A stretch of DNA of 64,000 bases, from contig NZ_BNBT01000014.1 of the NCBI RefSeq assembly GCF_014656095.1, positions 28,337-92,336 on the forward strand. The letters are read 5' to 3'. How positions within the stretch are numbered: the stretch's first letter is position 1; the number at the start of each line of letters is the position of its first letter. Below, in pieces: positions 54,276 through 62,978 of this stretch. The notes beneath the pieces were generated by a model. That model saw only the letters and a program-made list of their open reading frames with translations. It was not told the origin of the DNA and searched no databases. The position numbers and the translations under genes are program-made. The stretch comes from Streptomyces longispororuber (GTDB lineage: Bacteria; Actinomycetota; Actinomycetes; Streptomycetales; Streptomycetaceae).

Positions 54276-55043
54276 GTGCTGCCAGACCGGGAACGAGACG
54301 GCCGGAACTCCCGCGACATCCGCGTCCCGGCACCACCGCCGCGCCGCGGCCGGCACCACGGCCACGGCCCGGGCCTCGCCCGCATCGGCCGCCTCGTCGG
54401 CACCCGCACCGTGTGGACCACCGTCTGCGACGGCGAGTTCTTCTGCCCCGGCTGCGGCGGCGACCGCAACTACCAGCGGCGCACCGGGCGCCGCCGCTTC
54501 GTCCTGCTCGGCCTGCCGCTGCTCTCCCGCGGCGACACCGGGCCCGTCGTCGAATGCGCCGCCTGCCGGGGCCACTTCGGGCTCGACGCGCTCGACCACC
54601 CCACCACCGTCCGGCTCGCCGCCATGCTCCGCGAGGCCGTGCACACCATCGTCATCGCCGTCCTCACCACCGGCGGCGCCGCGTCCCGCACCACCCTGGA
54701 CGCCGCCGTCGCCACCCTGCGCGGCGCCGGGTTCGACGACTGCACCGGGGAACGCGTCGTCGCCCTCGTCCAGGCGCTCGCCGCCGACACCGGCCGCCCC
54801 GGAGCCCCCGACTTCGCCCCCGGCCTCGCCATCGAACTGCACGAGGCGCTCGGCCCCCTCGCCCCGCACCTGGCCCCCGCGGGCCGCGAGGCGCTGCTCC
54901 TCAAGGGCGCCCGCATCGCCCTCACCGACGGCCCCTACACGCCCGCCGAGCGCGACGTGCTCGCCACCGCGGGCTGCGCGCTGAGCATCGGCACGGACGA
55001 CGTGGCCCGCCTGATGGCCGCCGCCCAGCGCACCCCGTCCTGA
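54276..55043 (+). CDS. TerB-like protein with N-terminal zinc ribbon
   Basis: 255 residues from GTG 54276, GGAGG six bases upstream (GTG 54273 is also possible). FFCPGCGGDRNYQRR and VECAACRGHFG give two CxxC knuckles around residues 60-110, a likely zinc ribbon. The rest is helical and resembles the tellurite-resistance TerB fold (TTVRLAAMLREAVHTIVIAVL to ALLLKGARIALTDGPYTPAERDVLATAG, the latter with the TerB Asp-containing helix-turn). No ter gene cluster is nearby, so tellurite resistance is not implied. Function unknown; I recall similar genes next to leuA in Streptomyces. Confidence 0.8.
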   Translation: MLPDRERDGRNSRDIRVPAPPPRRGRHHGHGPGLARIGRLVGTRTVWTTVCDGEFFCPGCGGDRNYQRRTGRRRFVLLGLPLLSRGDTGPVVECAACRGHFGLDALDHPTTVRLAAMLREAVHTIVIAVLTTGGAASRTTLDAAVATLRGAGFDDCTGERVVALVQALAADTGRPGAPDFAPGLAIELHEALGPLAPHLAPAGREALLLKGARIALTDGPYTPAERDVLATAGCALSIGTDDVARLMAAAQRTPS

Positions 55044-55257
55044 GGCCGCGGCCCCGTCCCCCTCCCGCGTCGGCCCTCCGGCGCCACCGGTCCGTACGCG
55101 CGCCCCGTACTCCACGCCACTACTCCCCGGGGAGTAGTCCGCGGCCCGTGCCACCACGGGGCGTACGGCCGAACTCGCTCCCTCGTGTGACGTATCGCCC
55201 CGCTCCCGGCGGAAGTCTGGAAGCCGTCAGACACCGTCACGGGAGGGAGGCCCACCG

Positions 55258-57372
55258 ATGGGGGCCGCGACAACCACCAAGCGCCGACGACCACGTGCCG
55301 TGCCCTGGGTGCTGCTCGGCATCTGGGTCGCCGTGATGGCGCTCGCGGGGCCGTTCGCCGGGAAGCTCGGCGACGTGCAGAAGGACCGCGCCGTGGACTA
55401 CCTGCCCGCGAGTGCCGACTCCACGCAGGTCGCCGAGGTGCAGGAGCAGTTGCCCGGCGGCGAGACCACCGAACTGGTCCTCGTCTACCACCGCGACGGC
55501 GGCCTGAGCGCCGCCGACCGCAGGACGGCCGCCGACCAGGTGGCCGCCGTGGCACGTCAGGTGGAGCTCGTCGCGACGCCCACGGGGGTGGCGTCGAAGG
55601 ACGGGACGACCCTGATGTACCCGGTGGCCAGCACCGCGCCGGGCACCGACGAGGAGAAGCGCGACGCCTTCGTCAACGACGTGCGCGACATCGCGAAGGA
55701 GTCCGATTCCGGCGGGGCCGGCGACGGCCTGAGCGTGAAGGTCGGCGGCTCCGGCGCGCTCGCCACCGACGCCGGCGAGGTCTACCAGTCACTCGACGGG
55801 CCGCTGCTCTACACCACCGTCGCCGTCGTCGCGATCCTGCTCATCCTCATCTACCGCAGCCCGTTCCTGTGGCTGGTGCCGCTCGTCGTCGCGGGCATCG
55901 CCGACTTCCTGTCCATGGGCGTCGCCTACGGCCTCAACCAGGCCTTCGGCACGAGCGTCACCGGCCAGAGCTCCGGCATCATGACGATCCTCGTCTTCGG
56001 CGCCGGCACCGACTACGCCCTGCTCATCGTCTCCCGCTACCGCGAGGAGCTGCGCCGCGTCGAGCGCCCGTACGACGCCATGGCCGTCGCCCTGCGGAGC
56101 TGCGGGCCCGCCGTCCTCGCCTCGTCCGGAACCGTCGCCGCGGGCCTGTTCTGCCTGCTCGCCGCCGACCTCAACTCCAGCCGCGGCATGGGCCCGCTGG
56201 GCGCCGTGGGCGTGCTGTGCGCGCTGGTGGCCATGCTGACGCTGCTGCCCGCGCTGCTCGTGCTCCTGGGGCGGCGGGTGTTCTGGCCGATCGTGCCCGC
56301 CTTCGGCAGCGAACCCAAGAAGCGCCGCTCGCTGTTCGCGTCCATGGGCTCCTCCGCCGGACGCCGGCCCGTCGTCGTGCTCGCCATTGGGGCCGCGCTG
56401 CTCGCCGTGCTCTCCCTCGGCGCGCTCAACCTGCCCGGCAACCTCAAGCAGGAGGACTCCTTCACCAGCAAGCCCGACTCCATCGCCGCGATGGAGACCC
56501 TGGCCGCCGCCTATCCCGAACGCGGCACCCAGCCCATCAGCGTCATCGTGCCGTCCGGCGAGGCCGACGCCCTCCTCGACCGGGCCCGGTCCGTGGCCGG
56601 GGTCGACAGCGCCGAGCGCGGCCGCTCCTCCGAGCGGTGGACGGAGCTGTCGGTGGTCGCCAAGGCCCCGCCGCAGACGGCCGCCGAGACGGCCACCATC
56701 GAGGCCTTGCGCGACGCCCTCGACGACCGGGGCGCCTACGTCGGCGGGCCCAGCGCCGAGCAGATCGACCTCAAGGACACCAACGCCCGCGACCGCATGG
56801 TCGTCGTGCCCATCGTCCTCGCCGCCGTCCTGCTCGTCCTGGTCGCGCTGCTGCGCAGCCTGGTCGCGCCGCTGCTCCTGCTGCTCGCGGTCGTCGCCGT
56901 CTGGGGCGCCTCGCTCGGCATCGGGGGCCTGGTCTTCGGGCCGCTGTTCGGCTTCGAGGGCACCGACCCGGGGCTCGGCCTGCTGTCCTTCGTCTTCCTC
57001 GTCGCCCTCGGCGTCGACTACGGCATCTTCCTCATGCACCGCATGCGCGAGGAGTGCCTGGAGGGCGCCGACACCGGCACGGCCGCGCTCACCGCGCTGC
57101 GCACCACCGGCGGGGTCATCGCCTCCGCGGGCCTCGTGCTCGCCGCGACCTTCGCGGTGCTCACCAACATGCCGCTCGTCCAACTCGTCGAGCTGGGCTT
57201 CGTCATCGCGGTCGGCGTGCTCCTCGACACCTTCCTGGTCCGCACCTACCTGGTGACGTCCGCGAGCCTCGCGCTCGGCCGCAAGGTGTGGTGGCCCGGG
57301 CCGCTGTCGCGGGCACCGCGGCCGCCCGCGGCCCCGGAACCCCGCGAACCGGAGCTGGCGCGCCTCCCCTGA
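55258..57372 (+). CDS. MMPL family RND-type transporter
   Basis: 704 residues, about 12 transmembrane helices in two RND halves. The first half has an N-terminal helix (AVPWVLLGIWVAVMALAGPF), an extracytoplasmic loop and five helices with GAGTDYALLIVSRYREELRR; the second repeats this with GVDYGIFLMHRMREE. The Asp-Tyr pairs in both halves are the proton-relay residues. MMPL proteins in actinomycetes export lipids, siderophores or antibiotics. ATG 55258 has GGGAGGG before it. It lies upstream of a two-component system that may sense the same stress, though 212 bases separate them. Confidence 0.93.
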   Translation: MGAATTTKRRRPRAVPWVLLGIWVAVMALAGPFAGKLGDVQKDRAVDYLPASADSTQVAEVQEQLPGGETTELVLVYHRDGGLSAADRRTAADQVAAVARQVELVATPTGVASKDGTTLMYPVASTAPGTDEEKRDAFVNDVRDIAKESDSGGAGDGLSVKVGGSGALATDAGEVYQSLDGPLLYTTVAVVAILLILIYRSPFLWLVPLVVAGIADFLSMGVAYGLNQAFGTSVTGQSSGIMTILVFGAGTDYALLIVSRYREELRRVERPYDAMAVALRSCGPAVLASSGTVAAGLFCLLAADLNSSRGMGPLGAVGVLCALVAMLTLLPALLVLLGRRVFWPIVPAFGSEPKKRRSLFASMGSSAGRRPVVVLAIGAALLAVLSLGALNLPGNLKQEDSFTSKPDSIAAMETLAAAYPERGTQPISVIVPSGEADALLDRARSVAGVDSAERGRSSERWTELSVVAKAPPQTAAETATIEALRDALDDRGAYVGGPSAEQIDLKDTNARDRMVVVPIVLAAVLLVLVALLRSLVAPLLLLLAVVAVWGASLGIGGLVFGPLFGFEGTDPGLGLLSFVFLVALGVDYGIFLMHRMREECLEGADTGTAALTALRTTGGVIASAGLVLAATFAVLTNMPLVQLVELGFVIAVGVLLDTFLVRTYLVTSASLALGRKVWWPGPLSRAPRPPAAPEPREPELARLP

Positions 57373-57584
57373 AGCCCGCCCGGGCACCCGGTTCCGACTT
57401 CACGGCGCCCCTCCCTCCCGGAGGGGCGCCGCCGTACTGGAAGATGAGGACCGACGTCATGGACGTACGCCACGTGCGCGAGGCACCTCCCCGAGGGGCG
57501 GGAGCCGCCGCCGTACGAGGAGCCGTACGAGATCCCGTACGCGATCCCGTACGAGGATCTGTACGAGAAGGGGGAGCCGACGAG

Positions 57585-59087
57585 GTGCCGTGTCCGCCGT
57601 CCGCCGGACGCCCCTGGTGGCCGTTCTCCGGCGCCGTGCCCGGGTCGCGGCGCGCCCTGCGGCAGGACGCGGTGCTCGCCGCGCACCTCGCCGGCCTCGC
57701 CGCCGTGCTCGCCGTCCTCGTCAAGGACGGCCGCCCGCCGGACCTGCTCGGCTGGACGCTCCTGCTGGGCGCCCACGTGCCGCTGATCTGGCGCCGCGGC
57801 AGGCCCATGACGGTGCTGTTCGCCGTCATGGCCCTGGCCGGTTCCTACCACGCCCTGGACTACACGCACCTCGCCGCGACCCACGTCGGCATGGTCGCGC
57901 TCTACACCGTCGCCGTGTCCGGGCGGCCCCGCCGCACGCTGCTGACCGGCCTGCACATCATCGGCCTCGTCTTCGTCGTCAACGCGGGCGTCGGCGGAGA
58001 CCCGGCCACCGAGGTCGTACGGATCACCGGCTGGATCGTCGCCGTGCTCGTCTTCGGTACGTACGTGCGCGTGCACCGGCAGTACCTGGCCTCCGTGGTC
58101 GAGCGGGCCGAACGGGCCGAGCGCACCCGCGAGGAGGAGGCGCGGCGCCGCGTCGCCGAGGAGCGGCTGCGGGTCGCCCGCGACCTGCACGACCTGCTCG
58201 CGCACAGCATCACCCTCGTCGGCGTGCAGACCTCGGTGGCCGCGCACGTGCTCGCCGCCGACCCCGACCGCCTCGACCGGGCGGCCATCGCGAGCGCCCT
58301 CGACGACATCGCCGAGACCTGCCGCAACGCCCGCGGCGAGCTGCGCGCCACGCTGGAGGTGCTGCGCTCCGGCGGGGACGACGGCGACACCGGGGCGGCG
58401 GCCGGGGCCGACGAGACCCGCGGGCCGCTGCCCGGGCTCGGCGGCCTGAGCGACCTGGCGGACTCCGCGCGGACCGCCGGGGCGAAGGTCGAGCTGACGG
58501 TCGGGGAGTTGGAGGCCGTGGTGCCGCCCGCCGTCGGCGCGGCGGCGTACCGCATCGTGCAGGAGGCGCTCACCAACGCCGTGCGCCACGGCGGGCCCGC
58601 CCCGGGTGTGACGGTGGCCGTACGGGAGGAGGACGGGCAGTTGACGGTGCGGGTGACGGACGACGGCGCAGGGGCGGCCGCCGCCCCCGACGCCGCCGGG
58701 CCCGGGGGCTTCGGCCTCATCGGCATGCGGGAGCGGGCGCGCAGCGTGGGCGGCACGCTGGAGGCGGGGCCGCGGGAGGAAGGGGGGTTCGAGGTGGTGG
58801 CAGTGTTGCCGGTGCCTGGTGGTACGGGTGGGACGACGAAGGCCGCGGGGGGTGGTGGGGCTGGGGTTGGCGCTGTGGCCGGGGCTGTTGGGCCTGCTGG
58901 TGCGGTTGGGCCCGTTGCGCCCGTTGCGCCCGTTGCGCCTGTCGGGGGTGGCGGGCCTGTCGGGCCTGTTGCGCCCGCCGAGGGCACCGGGCCGGGCGGA
59001 ACCCCCGTAGCCTCCGAAGCCCCCGTAGCCTCCGGAACTCCCGTAGCCTCCGAAACCCCCACAGCCCCCGTAGGAGGCGAGCGGTGA
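57585..59087 (+). CDS. NarL/DesK-type sensor histidine kinase
   Basis: 500 residues from GTG 57585 (GGGGAG eight bases before). An in-frame ATG at 57459 would add 42 residues, but that stretch is a GTACGA repeat with A/T-ending codons and looks non-coding. Four to five transmembrane helices (about 25-165) form the sensor. HisKA_3 has the phospho-acceptor in ARDLHDLLAHSITLVGVQ (about 205); HATPase has EALTNAVRHGG and GFGLIGMRERARSVGG. The last 85 residues are low complexity (Val/Pro/Ala/Gly) encoded by tandem repeats. The stop overlaps the response-regulator start (GTGA). Confidence 0.9.
   Translation: MPCPPSAGRPWWPFSGAVPGSRRALRQDAVLAAHLAGLAAVLAVLVKDGRPPDLLGWTLLLGAHVPLIWRRGRPMTVLFAVMALAGSYHALDYTHLAATHVGMVALYTVAVSGRPRRTLLTGLHIIGLVFVVNAGVGGDPATEVVRITGWIVAVLVFGTYVRVHRQYLASVVERAERAERTREEEARRRVAEERLRVARDLHDLLAHSITLVGVQTSVAAHVLAADPDRLDRAAIASALDDIAETCRNARGELRATLEVLRSGGDDGDTGAAAGADETRGPLPGLGGLSDLADSARTAGAKVELTVGELEAVVPPAVGAAAYRIVQEALTNAVRHGGPAPGVTVAVREEDGQLTVRVTDDGAGAAAAPDAAGPGGFGLIGMRERARSVGGTLEAGPREEGGFEVVAVLPVPGGTGGTTKAAGGGGAGVGAVAGAVGPAGAVGPVAPVAPVAPVGGGGPVGPVAPAEGTGPGGTPVASEAPVASGTPVASETPTAPVGGER
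59002..59055 (+). repeat. Three tandem 18-bp repeats in the kinase tail
   Basis: Copies at 59002, 59020 and 59038, each CCCGTAGCCTCCG(A/G)A with small changes, encoding the PVASEA, PVASGT and PVASET repeat at the C-terminus. A second simple repeat (CCGTTGCGC) lies at about 58905-58940. Confidence 0.85.
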
Positions 59088-59776
59088 GTGACGACCGTAT
59101 GATCCGGGTGCTGCTCGCCGACGACCAGGCGCTGGTCCGGGCCGCGTTCGCGATGCTCGTCGAGTCCGCGCCCGACATGGAGGTCGTCGCGCAGGCGGGC
59201 TCCGGGCGCGAGGCCCTGGCGCTCGCCCGCGCCGAACGGGCCGACCTCGTCGTCATGGACATCCGCATGCCCGACCTCGACGGCATCGAGGCGACCCGGC
59301 TCATCGCCGCCGACGAGGACCTCGCCGGGGTGAAGGTCCTCATGCTCACCACGTACGACACCGACGAGCACGTGGTGGAGGCCCTGCGGGCCGGGGCGTC
59401 CGGGTTCCTGGTGAAGGACACCAGGCCCGCCGAACTCCTCGACGCCATCAGGACCGTGGCCGCCGGGGACTCCCTCCTGTCGCCCGGCCCGACGGCACGC
59501 CTCATCGAACGGGTGCTGCGGCAGCCGCGCGGCGTGCCGGTCACCGGGGCCGGGGCCGAGCCGGGGGGCCTCGCCGCGCTCTCCGGCCGGGAGCGGCAGG
59601 TGCTCGCGCTGGTCGCGCGGGGGTGCAACAACGCGGAGGTGGCACAGGAGCTGGGGCTCAGTCCGCTGACGGCCAAGACGCACGTCAGCCGGATCATGGG
59701 CAAGCTGGGGGCGCGCGACCGGGCCCAGCTCGTCATCGCCGCCTACGAGTCCGGCCTCGTCACCCCGGGCGCCTGA
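59084..59776 (+). CDS. NarL/LuxR-type response regulator
   Basis: 230 residues. Receiver domain: acidic pair in VLLADDQALV, phospho-acceptor Asp in LVVMDIRMPDLDG, Thr in LMLTTYD, Lys in FLVKDTRP. The C-terminal LuxR helix-turn-helix reads LSGRERQVLALVARGCNNAEVAQELGLSPLTAKTHVSRIMGKLGARDR. GTG 59084 overlaps the kinase stop, so the pair is coupled. Target genes are unknown; MMPL upstream is a candidate. Confidence 0.95.
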   Translation: MSDDRMIRVLLADDQALVRAAFAMLVESAPDMEVVAQAGSGREALALARAERADLVVMDIRMPDLDGIEATRLIAADEDLAGVKVLMLTTYDTDEHVVEALRAGASGFLVKDTRPAELLDAIRTVAAGDSLLSPGPTARLIERVLRQPRGVPVTGAGAEPGGLAALSGRERQVLALVARGCNNAEVAQELGLSPLTAKTHVSRIMGKLGARDRAQLVIAAYESGLVTPGA

Positions 59777-59815
59777 CCGGGGCCGGGACGGCCCCGCGCG
59801 CAGGTGGTCGCGCTT

Positions 59816-59838
59816 GACCTTGACACGGTGACAAGGTC
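59816..59838 (+). promoter_or_regulatory. MerR-type operator/promoter
   Basis: Inverted repeat GACCTTG (59816-59822), nine-base centre, CAAGGTC (59832-59838). Within the centre CAC and GTG also pair symmetrically. It ends 26 bases before the HEAT-repeat gene. This form is typical of MerR activators, which bind between -35 (TTGACC at 59814-59819) and -10 elements spaced too far apart. The MerR gene of this operon is the evident partner. Confidence 0.82.
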
Positions 59839-59864
59839 TTCACTGCTTCCCAGGAGGTGGTCCG

Positions 59865-60533
59865 ATGACCATGGCGAGACAGGACACGGACGTGGTGTGG
59901 GCGCTGCACGGGCTCGCGGACACCCGCGCCTCGGTGCGGCTGCGGGCCGCTCTGGCGGCCGGTACGGCGCCCGGCCCGGGACGCGTCGAGGCGCTCGTCG
60001 AGCGGTGCGCGGTGGAGCCCGAGTTCTTCGTCCGCGACATGCTGACCTGGGCGCTCACCCGCCACCCGGTGTCCCTGACGCTCCCCGCGCTGCTCCGGGA
60101 GCTCGGGTCGGAGCGGGCGCAGGCGCGCAGCCAGGCGCTGCACACGCTGTCCAAGATCGGGGACCGGCGGGCGTGGCCGGCGATCACCCCGGCCCTGCTG
60201 GCCGACGCCGACGACGAGGTGGCGCGGAGCGCCTGGCGGGCCGCGGTCGTCCTCGTACCGGAGGGCGAGGAGACCGCCCTGGCCGGGGAGCTGGTGACGC
60301 AGCTCGGCCGCGGCGGACGGGAGACCCGGCGCAGCCTCAGCCAGGCGCTGGTCGCGCTGGGCGAGGCGATCATGCCGGTGCTGGACGCCGCGGCGGCGGC
60401 CGGGGGCCCGGACGTGCGGGCGCACGCGCTCGCCACCCGGCGGTTGCTGCGTGACCCGGACGCCGGATTCGCCTGGGCGATCGAGGAGGCCAAGCGTGTC
60501 GTGGCCCTCGACGGGGCCCCGCAGGACGGGTGA
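59865..60533 (+). CDS. HEAT-repeat protein, first gene of a MerR-controlled operon
   Basis: 222 residues, AGGAGG eight bases before ATG 59865. Entirely alpha-helical repeats of about 30 residues: TRASVRLRAALAAG, EPEFFVRDMLTWALTRHPV, SERAQARSQALHTLSKIGDRRAWPAITPALL, DADDEVARSAWRAAVVLV, GGRETRRSLSQALVALG, GPDVRAHALATRRLL. This is a HEAT/armadillo-type scaffold with no catalytic motif, cytoplasmic. It lies directly behind a MerR operator and seven bases before a MerR protein whose own C-terminal half is the same type of repeat, suggesting the two interact. Confidence 0.85.
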   Translation: MTMARQDTDVVWALHGLADTRASVRLRAALAAGTAPGPGRVEALVERCAVEPEFFVRDMLTWALTRHPVSLTLPALLRELGSERAQARSQALHTLSKIGDRRAWPAITPALLADADDEVARSAWRAAVVLVPEGEETALAGELVTQLGRGGRETRRSLSQALVALGEAIMPVLDAAAAAGGPDVRAHALATRRLLRDPDAGFAWAIEEAKRVVALDGAPQDG

Positions 60534-60540
60534 CGCGACG

Positions 60541-61545
60541 GTGCTGATCGGTGAGGTGGCGCGGCGGTCCGGCGTCAGTGCCCGCATGCTCCGGCACTAC
60601 GAGTCGCTCGGCCTGGTGCGGCCGTCGGGCCGTACGGGCGCCGGCTACCGGGAGTACTCCGCGCGGGACATCCGGCGCGTCTTCCACATCGAGAGCCTGC
60701 GGTCGCTCGGGCTGTCGCTGCGGGAGATCGGCCGCGCCCTCGACGACCCCGGCTTCACCCCCGCGGGCCTCGTCGACGACCTCATCCGCCGGACGCGCGA
60801 CCGCATCGCGGCCGAGACCGAGCTGCTCACGCGGCTGCGCGGGATCGACGCCGCCGACCCCGCCGACTGGGAGGACGTCCTCCAGGTCGTCGCGCTCCTG
60901 CAGGCCCTGGGGTCGCCGAGCCCCGACGCCCGCCAGCGCGCGGCCCTCTCCTCGGCCAAGGGGGTGACCGTGCCGGTGGAGGCCCTGGCCGAGGCGGCGC
61001 TCGGCGAGACCGACCCGCACGTCGCCGGGGCCCTGCGCTGGGCGCTGGCGCAGGCGGGCGGCCGCGGCCCGGCGCTGCTGGCGAAGGGCCTCGCCTCGCC
61101 GGTGGCCGCGGTACGGGAACGGGCCGTCCGCAGCCTCGCCGAGATGCCCGGCGACGAGGTGGCCACCCACCTGGGGGACGCCCTCGGGGACCCCGACGAC
61201 GGGGTCCGCGGGTACGCGGCGCTCGCCCTCGGGAACCGGGGGAGGGCCGAGGCGGTGCCGGTGCTCATCGACATGATCGCGGCGGGGCGGAACGACACCG
61301 ACGCGGCCGACGCGCTGAGCGTGCTGGCGGGCGAGGCGGCGGCGGCCGAACGGATCGCGACCGGGCTCGTCGACCGCCTCGCCCGCGACACCGCCGACGC
61401 GGCCGCGCGCGGACGGCTGACGCAGGCGCTGGCGGGCATCCCGGGGACGACGGCCGCGGGCGCCCTGGTGGAGCTGGCGCGCGACGAGGACCGGGCCGTC
61501 GCGCTGACGGCCTCGTACCTCCTGTGGCTCCGCGACGCGGGCTGA
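60541..61545 (+). CDS. MerR family regulator fused to HEAT-like repeats
   Basis: 334 residues from GTG 60541. The MerR winged helix is IGEVARRSGVSARMLRHYESLGLVRPSGRTGAGYREYSARDIRRVFHIESLRSLGLSLREIGRAL (1-70), with the dimerisation helix to about 115. Instead of a small metal or drug-binding C-terminus, it has about 200 residues of HEAT-like repeats (LGETDPHVAGALRWALAQAGGRG, SPVAAVRERAVRSLAEMPGDEVATHLGDALGDPDDGVRGYAALALGNRGRAEAVPVLIDMI, and so on). No cysteine cluster, so no metal sensor. It most likely controls its own operon via the operator at 59816. A protein ligand is a reasonable guess. Confidence 0.9.
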   Translation: MLIGEVARRSGVSARMLRHYESLGLVRPSGRTGAGYREYSARDIRRVFHIESLRSLGLSLREIGRALDDPGFTPAGLVDDLIRRTRDRIAAETELLTRLRGIDAADPADWEDVLQVVALLQALGSPSPDARQRAALSSAKGVTVPVEALAEAALGETDPHVAGALRWALAQAGGRGPALLAKGLASPVAAVRERAVRSLAEMPGDEVATHLGDALGDPDDGVRGYAALALGNRGRAEAVPVLIDMIAAGRNDTDAADALSVLAGEAAAAERIATGLVDRLARDTADAAARGRLTQALAGIPGTTAAGALVELARDEDRAVALTASYLLWLRDAG

Positions 61546-61829
61546 GCAGGTGTTTTTCCATCCCAACGCCGCAGGTCAGAGTTGGTGTGCTGCCCGTCCT
61601 CCTCGACCGGTCCCGCCGACGCGGCCACGGTGGCTGGACCTGGCCGCAGTCGCCCACGACCAGCGGCAGTAGCCCGCTGAGAGCAAGGGTGGGCCCTTGC
61701 CTCGGAGTGAGGCCGCGCCGGGGTTCACTGTTCCGGCCAAAAGGAACTGCTGTTCGTCTTTCTCCAATACCTCGGACAGCAGCACCTGCCACGTTCCCCT
61801 TTCAGCTATTCCGAGCCTCGGAGGGGGAC
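61546..61829. other. Spacer before the lipase gene
   Basis: 284 bases with lower GC than its neighbours. An in-frame extension of the lipase (from 61524) exists but has poor codon bias and no ribosome site. I see no distinct promoter or gene. Confidence 0.4.
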
Positions 61830-62780
61830 ATGAGGAACACACTGCTAGCAGAGGTGGCGAGAGGCAGACACGGAAGGAAACAACGCCTGGGGATCGCCAC
61901 CTTGGTAGGCGTCTTCACGCTGATCGCACTCACGCTCGCTCCGCCCGCCAGCGCGGCCCCGCCCACCCCGCCGGCGCGCGACAACAGCACCAACGAAATC
62001 GTCTACATGATCCACGGCTACTTCGACACACCCTACTTCGGAGAGCCCATGCCCGATGGGTGGGACTGCGAAAAGGAGTGGGGCAGCGCCAAGGCGGCCA
62101 TGGTCCAGTGGGGTTGGAAGCCGGAGAACCTCAAGACGGTCGGCTACTACGACAGCAACGAGTTCTGCGACGAGAACCTCAAGTCGGCTGCGGGTGTTCC
62201 CAACGACCGCAACCGGCCGATCGAGGCCATCGGCCTCGATCTGGCCTGGAACATCTACAACGCGCACACCAGCAAGGGACGGTCCATCGATGTCATGGCG
62301 CACTCGATGGGCGGACTCGTCATCCGCTCGGCCCTCACCGAGGTGAACAAGAAGAACCCGGCCTACCCGCCCTACCTGTGGGTCGAGGACGTCGTCACGT
62401 TCGGCACCCCGCACGCGGGCACCTTGACGGCCAGGGGCTGCGGCTATGAGCAGTGCCACGACATGCGCGAAAACTCCGTCTTTCTGCAGAACCAGATCGA
62501 CAACCCCCAGTCCGACCAGGGCACCGACTGGACCGTGATCGGTACGGGTTTCGACATCGTGGTCCTGCCGCAAGCCAGCGCAACGGATGTCGAGGTCGCT
62601 CACAAGGTCTGGTTCTTCCGGAGCGAGCGCATCAACCACCTGTCCCTGCACAAAGTCGCCGACAACCGGGCGTTCACGATCTCCTACTCCAATTTCGGTA
62701 ACCCCTGGGTCGACACGGGCAACGGTGCCTCCCCGGTCCGCACCGGCAGCAATGCACTGTACTGGCACGCCGATTGGTGA
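61830..62780 (+). CDS. Secreted lipase / alpha-beta hydrolase
   Basis: 316 residues from ATG 61830, GGAGGGGG upstream. The signal peptide is about 43 residues (basic N-terminus, then IATLVGVFTLIALTLAPPASA, cleavage before APPTPP). The mature enzyme has the oxyanion region VYMIHGYFD, the nucleophile elbow AHSMGGLVIRSA (Ser of GxSxG type), and later FGTPHAG as in triacylglycerol lipases. The final His is probably in INHLSLHKVADN. Cysteines (DWDCEK-type, NEFCDEN, RGCGYEQCHD) may form disulfides. Codon third positions are less GC-biased than in nearby genes, so it may be a more recent acquisition. Extracellular; substrate not defined. Confidence 0.9.
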   Translation: MRNTLLAEVARGRHGRKQRLGIATLVGVFTLIALTLAPPASAAPPTPPARDNSTNEIVYMIHGYFDTPYFGEPMPDGWDCEKEWGSAKAAMVQWGWKPENLKTVGYYDSNEFCDENLKSAAGVPNDRNRPIEAIGLDLAWNIYNAHTSKGRSIDVMAHSMGGLVIRSALTEVNKKNPAYPPYLWVEDVVTFGTPHAGTLTARGCGYEQCHDMRENSVFLQNQIDNPQSDQGTDWTVIGTGFDIVVLPQASATDVEVAHKVWFFRSERINHLSLHKVADNRAFTISYSNFGNPWVDTGNGASPVRTGSNALYWHADW

Positions 62781-62809
62781 CCGATGCGGCCGCAGAAGGC
62801 GTGGTAGCA

Positions 62810-62838
62810 GGGGCGCGCCCTGCCCCAGGGCGCGCCCC
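62810..62838. terminator. Bidirectional terminator between lipase and DapA-family gene
   Basis: GGGGCGCGCCCTG (62810-62822) pairs with CAGGGCGCGCCCC (62826-62838): 13 perfect pairs, three-base loop. It lies between convergent genes. Confidence 0.8.
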
Positions 62839-62978
62839 GCGGTCTCCGTGTACCTGGGCATATGGCCCGCGATACGGTCGAGAAGCTCCGCCCCCAACGT
62901 TTCCGGCAGGGCAGCGCCCAGACGACGGACCGAGGTCTGGTGAGTAATTCTCCAACCTCCGATGTGACGACCTCCCGG

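Noticed and set aside
54276..55043. Tellurite resistance function for the TerB-like protein
   Set aside because: Only the fold resembles TerB; there are no terC, terD or terZ genes nearby and a zinc ribbon is fused at the N-terminus.
57459..57584. Earlier ATG start of the NarL-type kinase at 57459
   Set aside because: The stretch consists of GTACGA-type repeats with A/T third positions, unlike coding DNA here, and GTG 57585 has a strong GGGGAG site.
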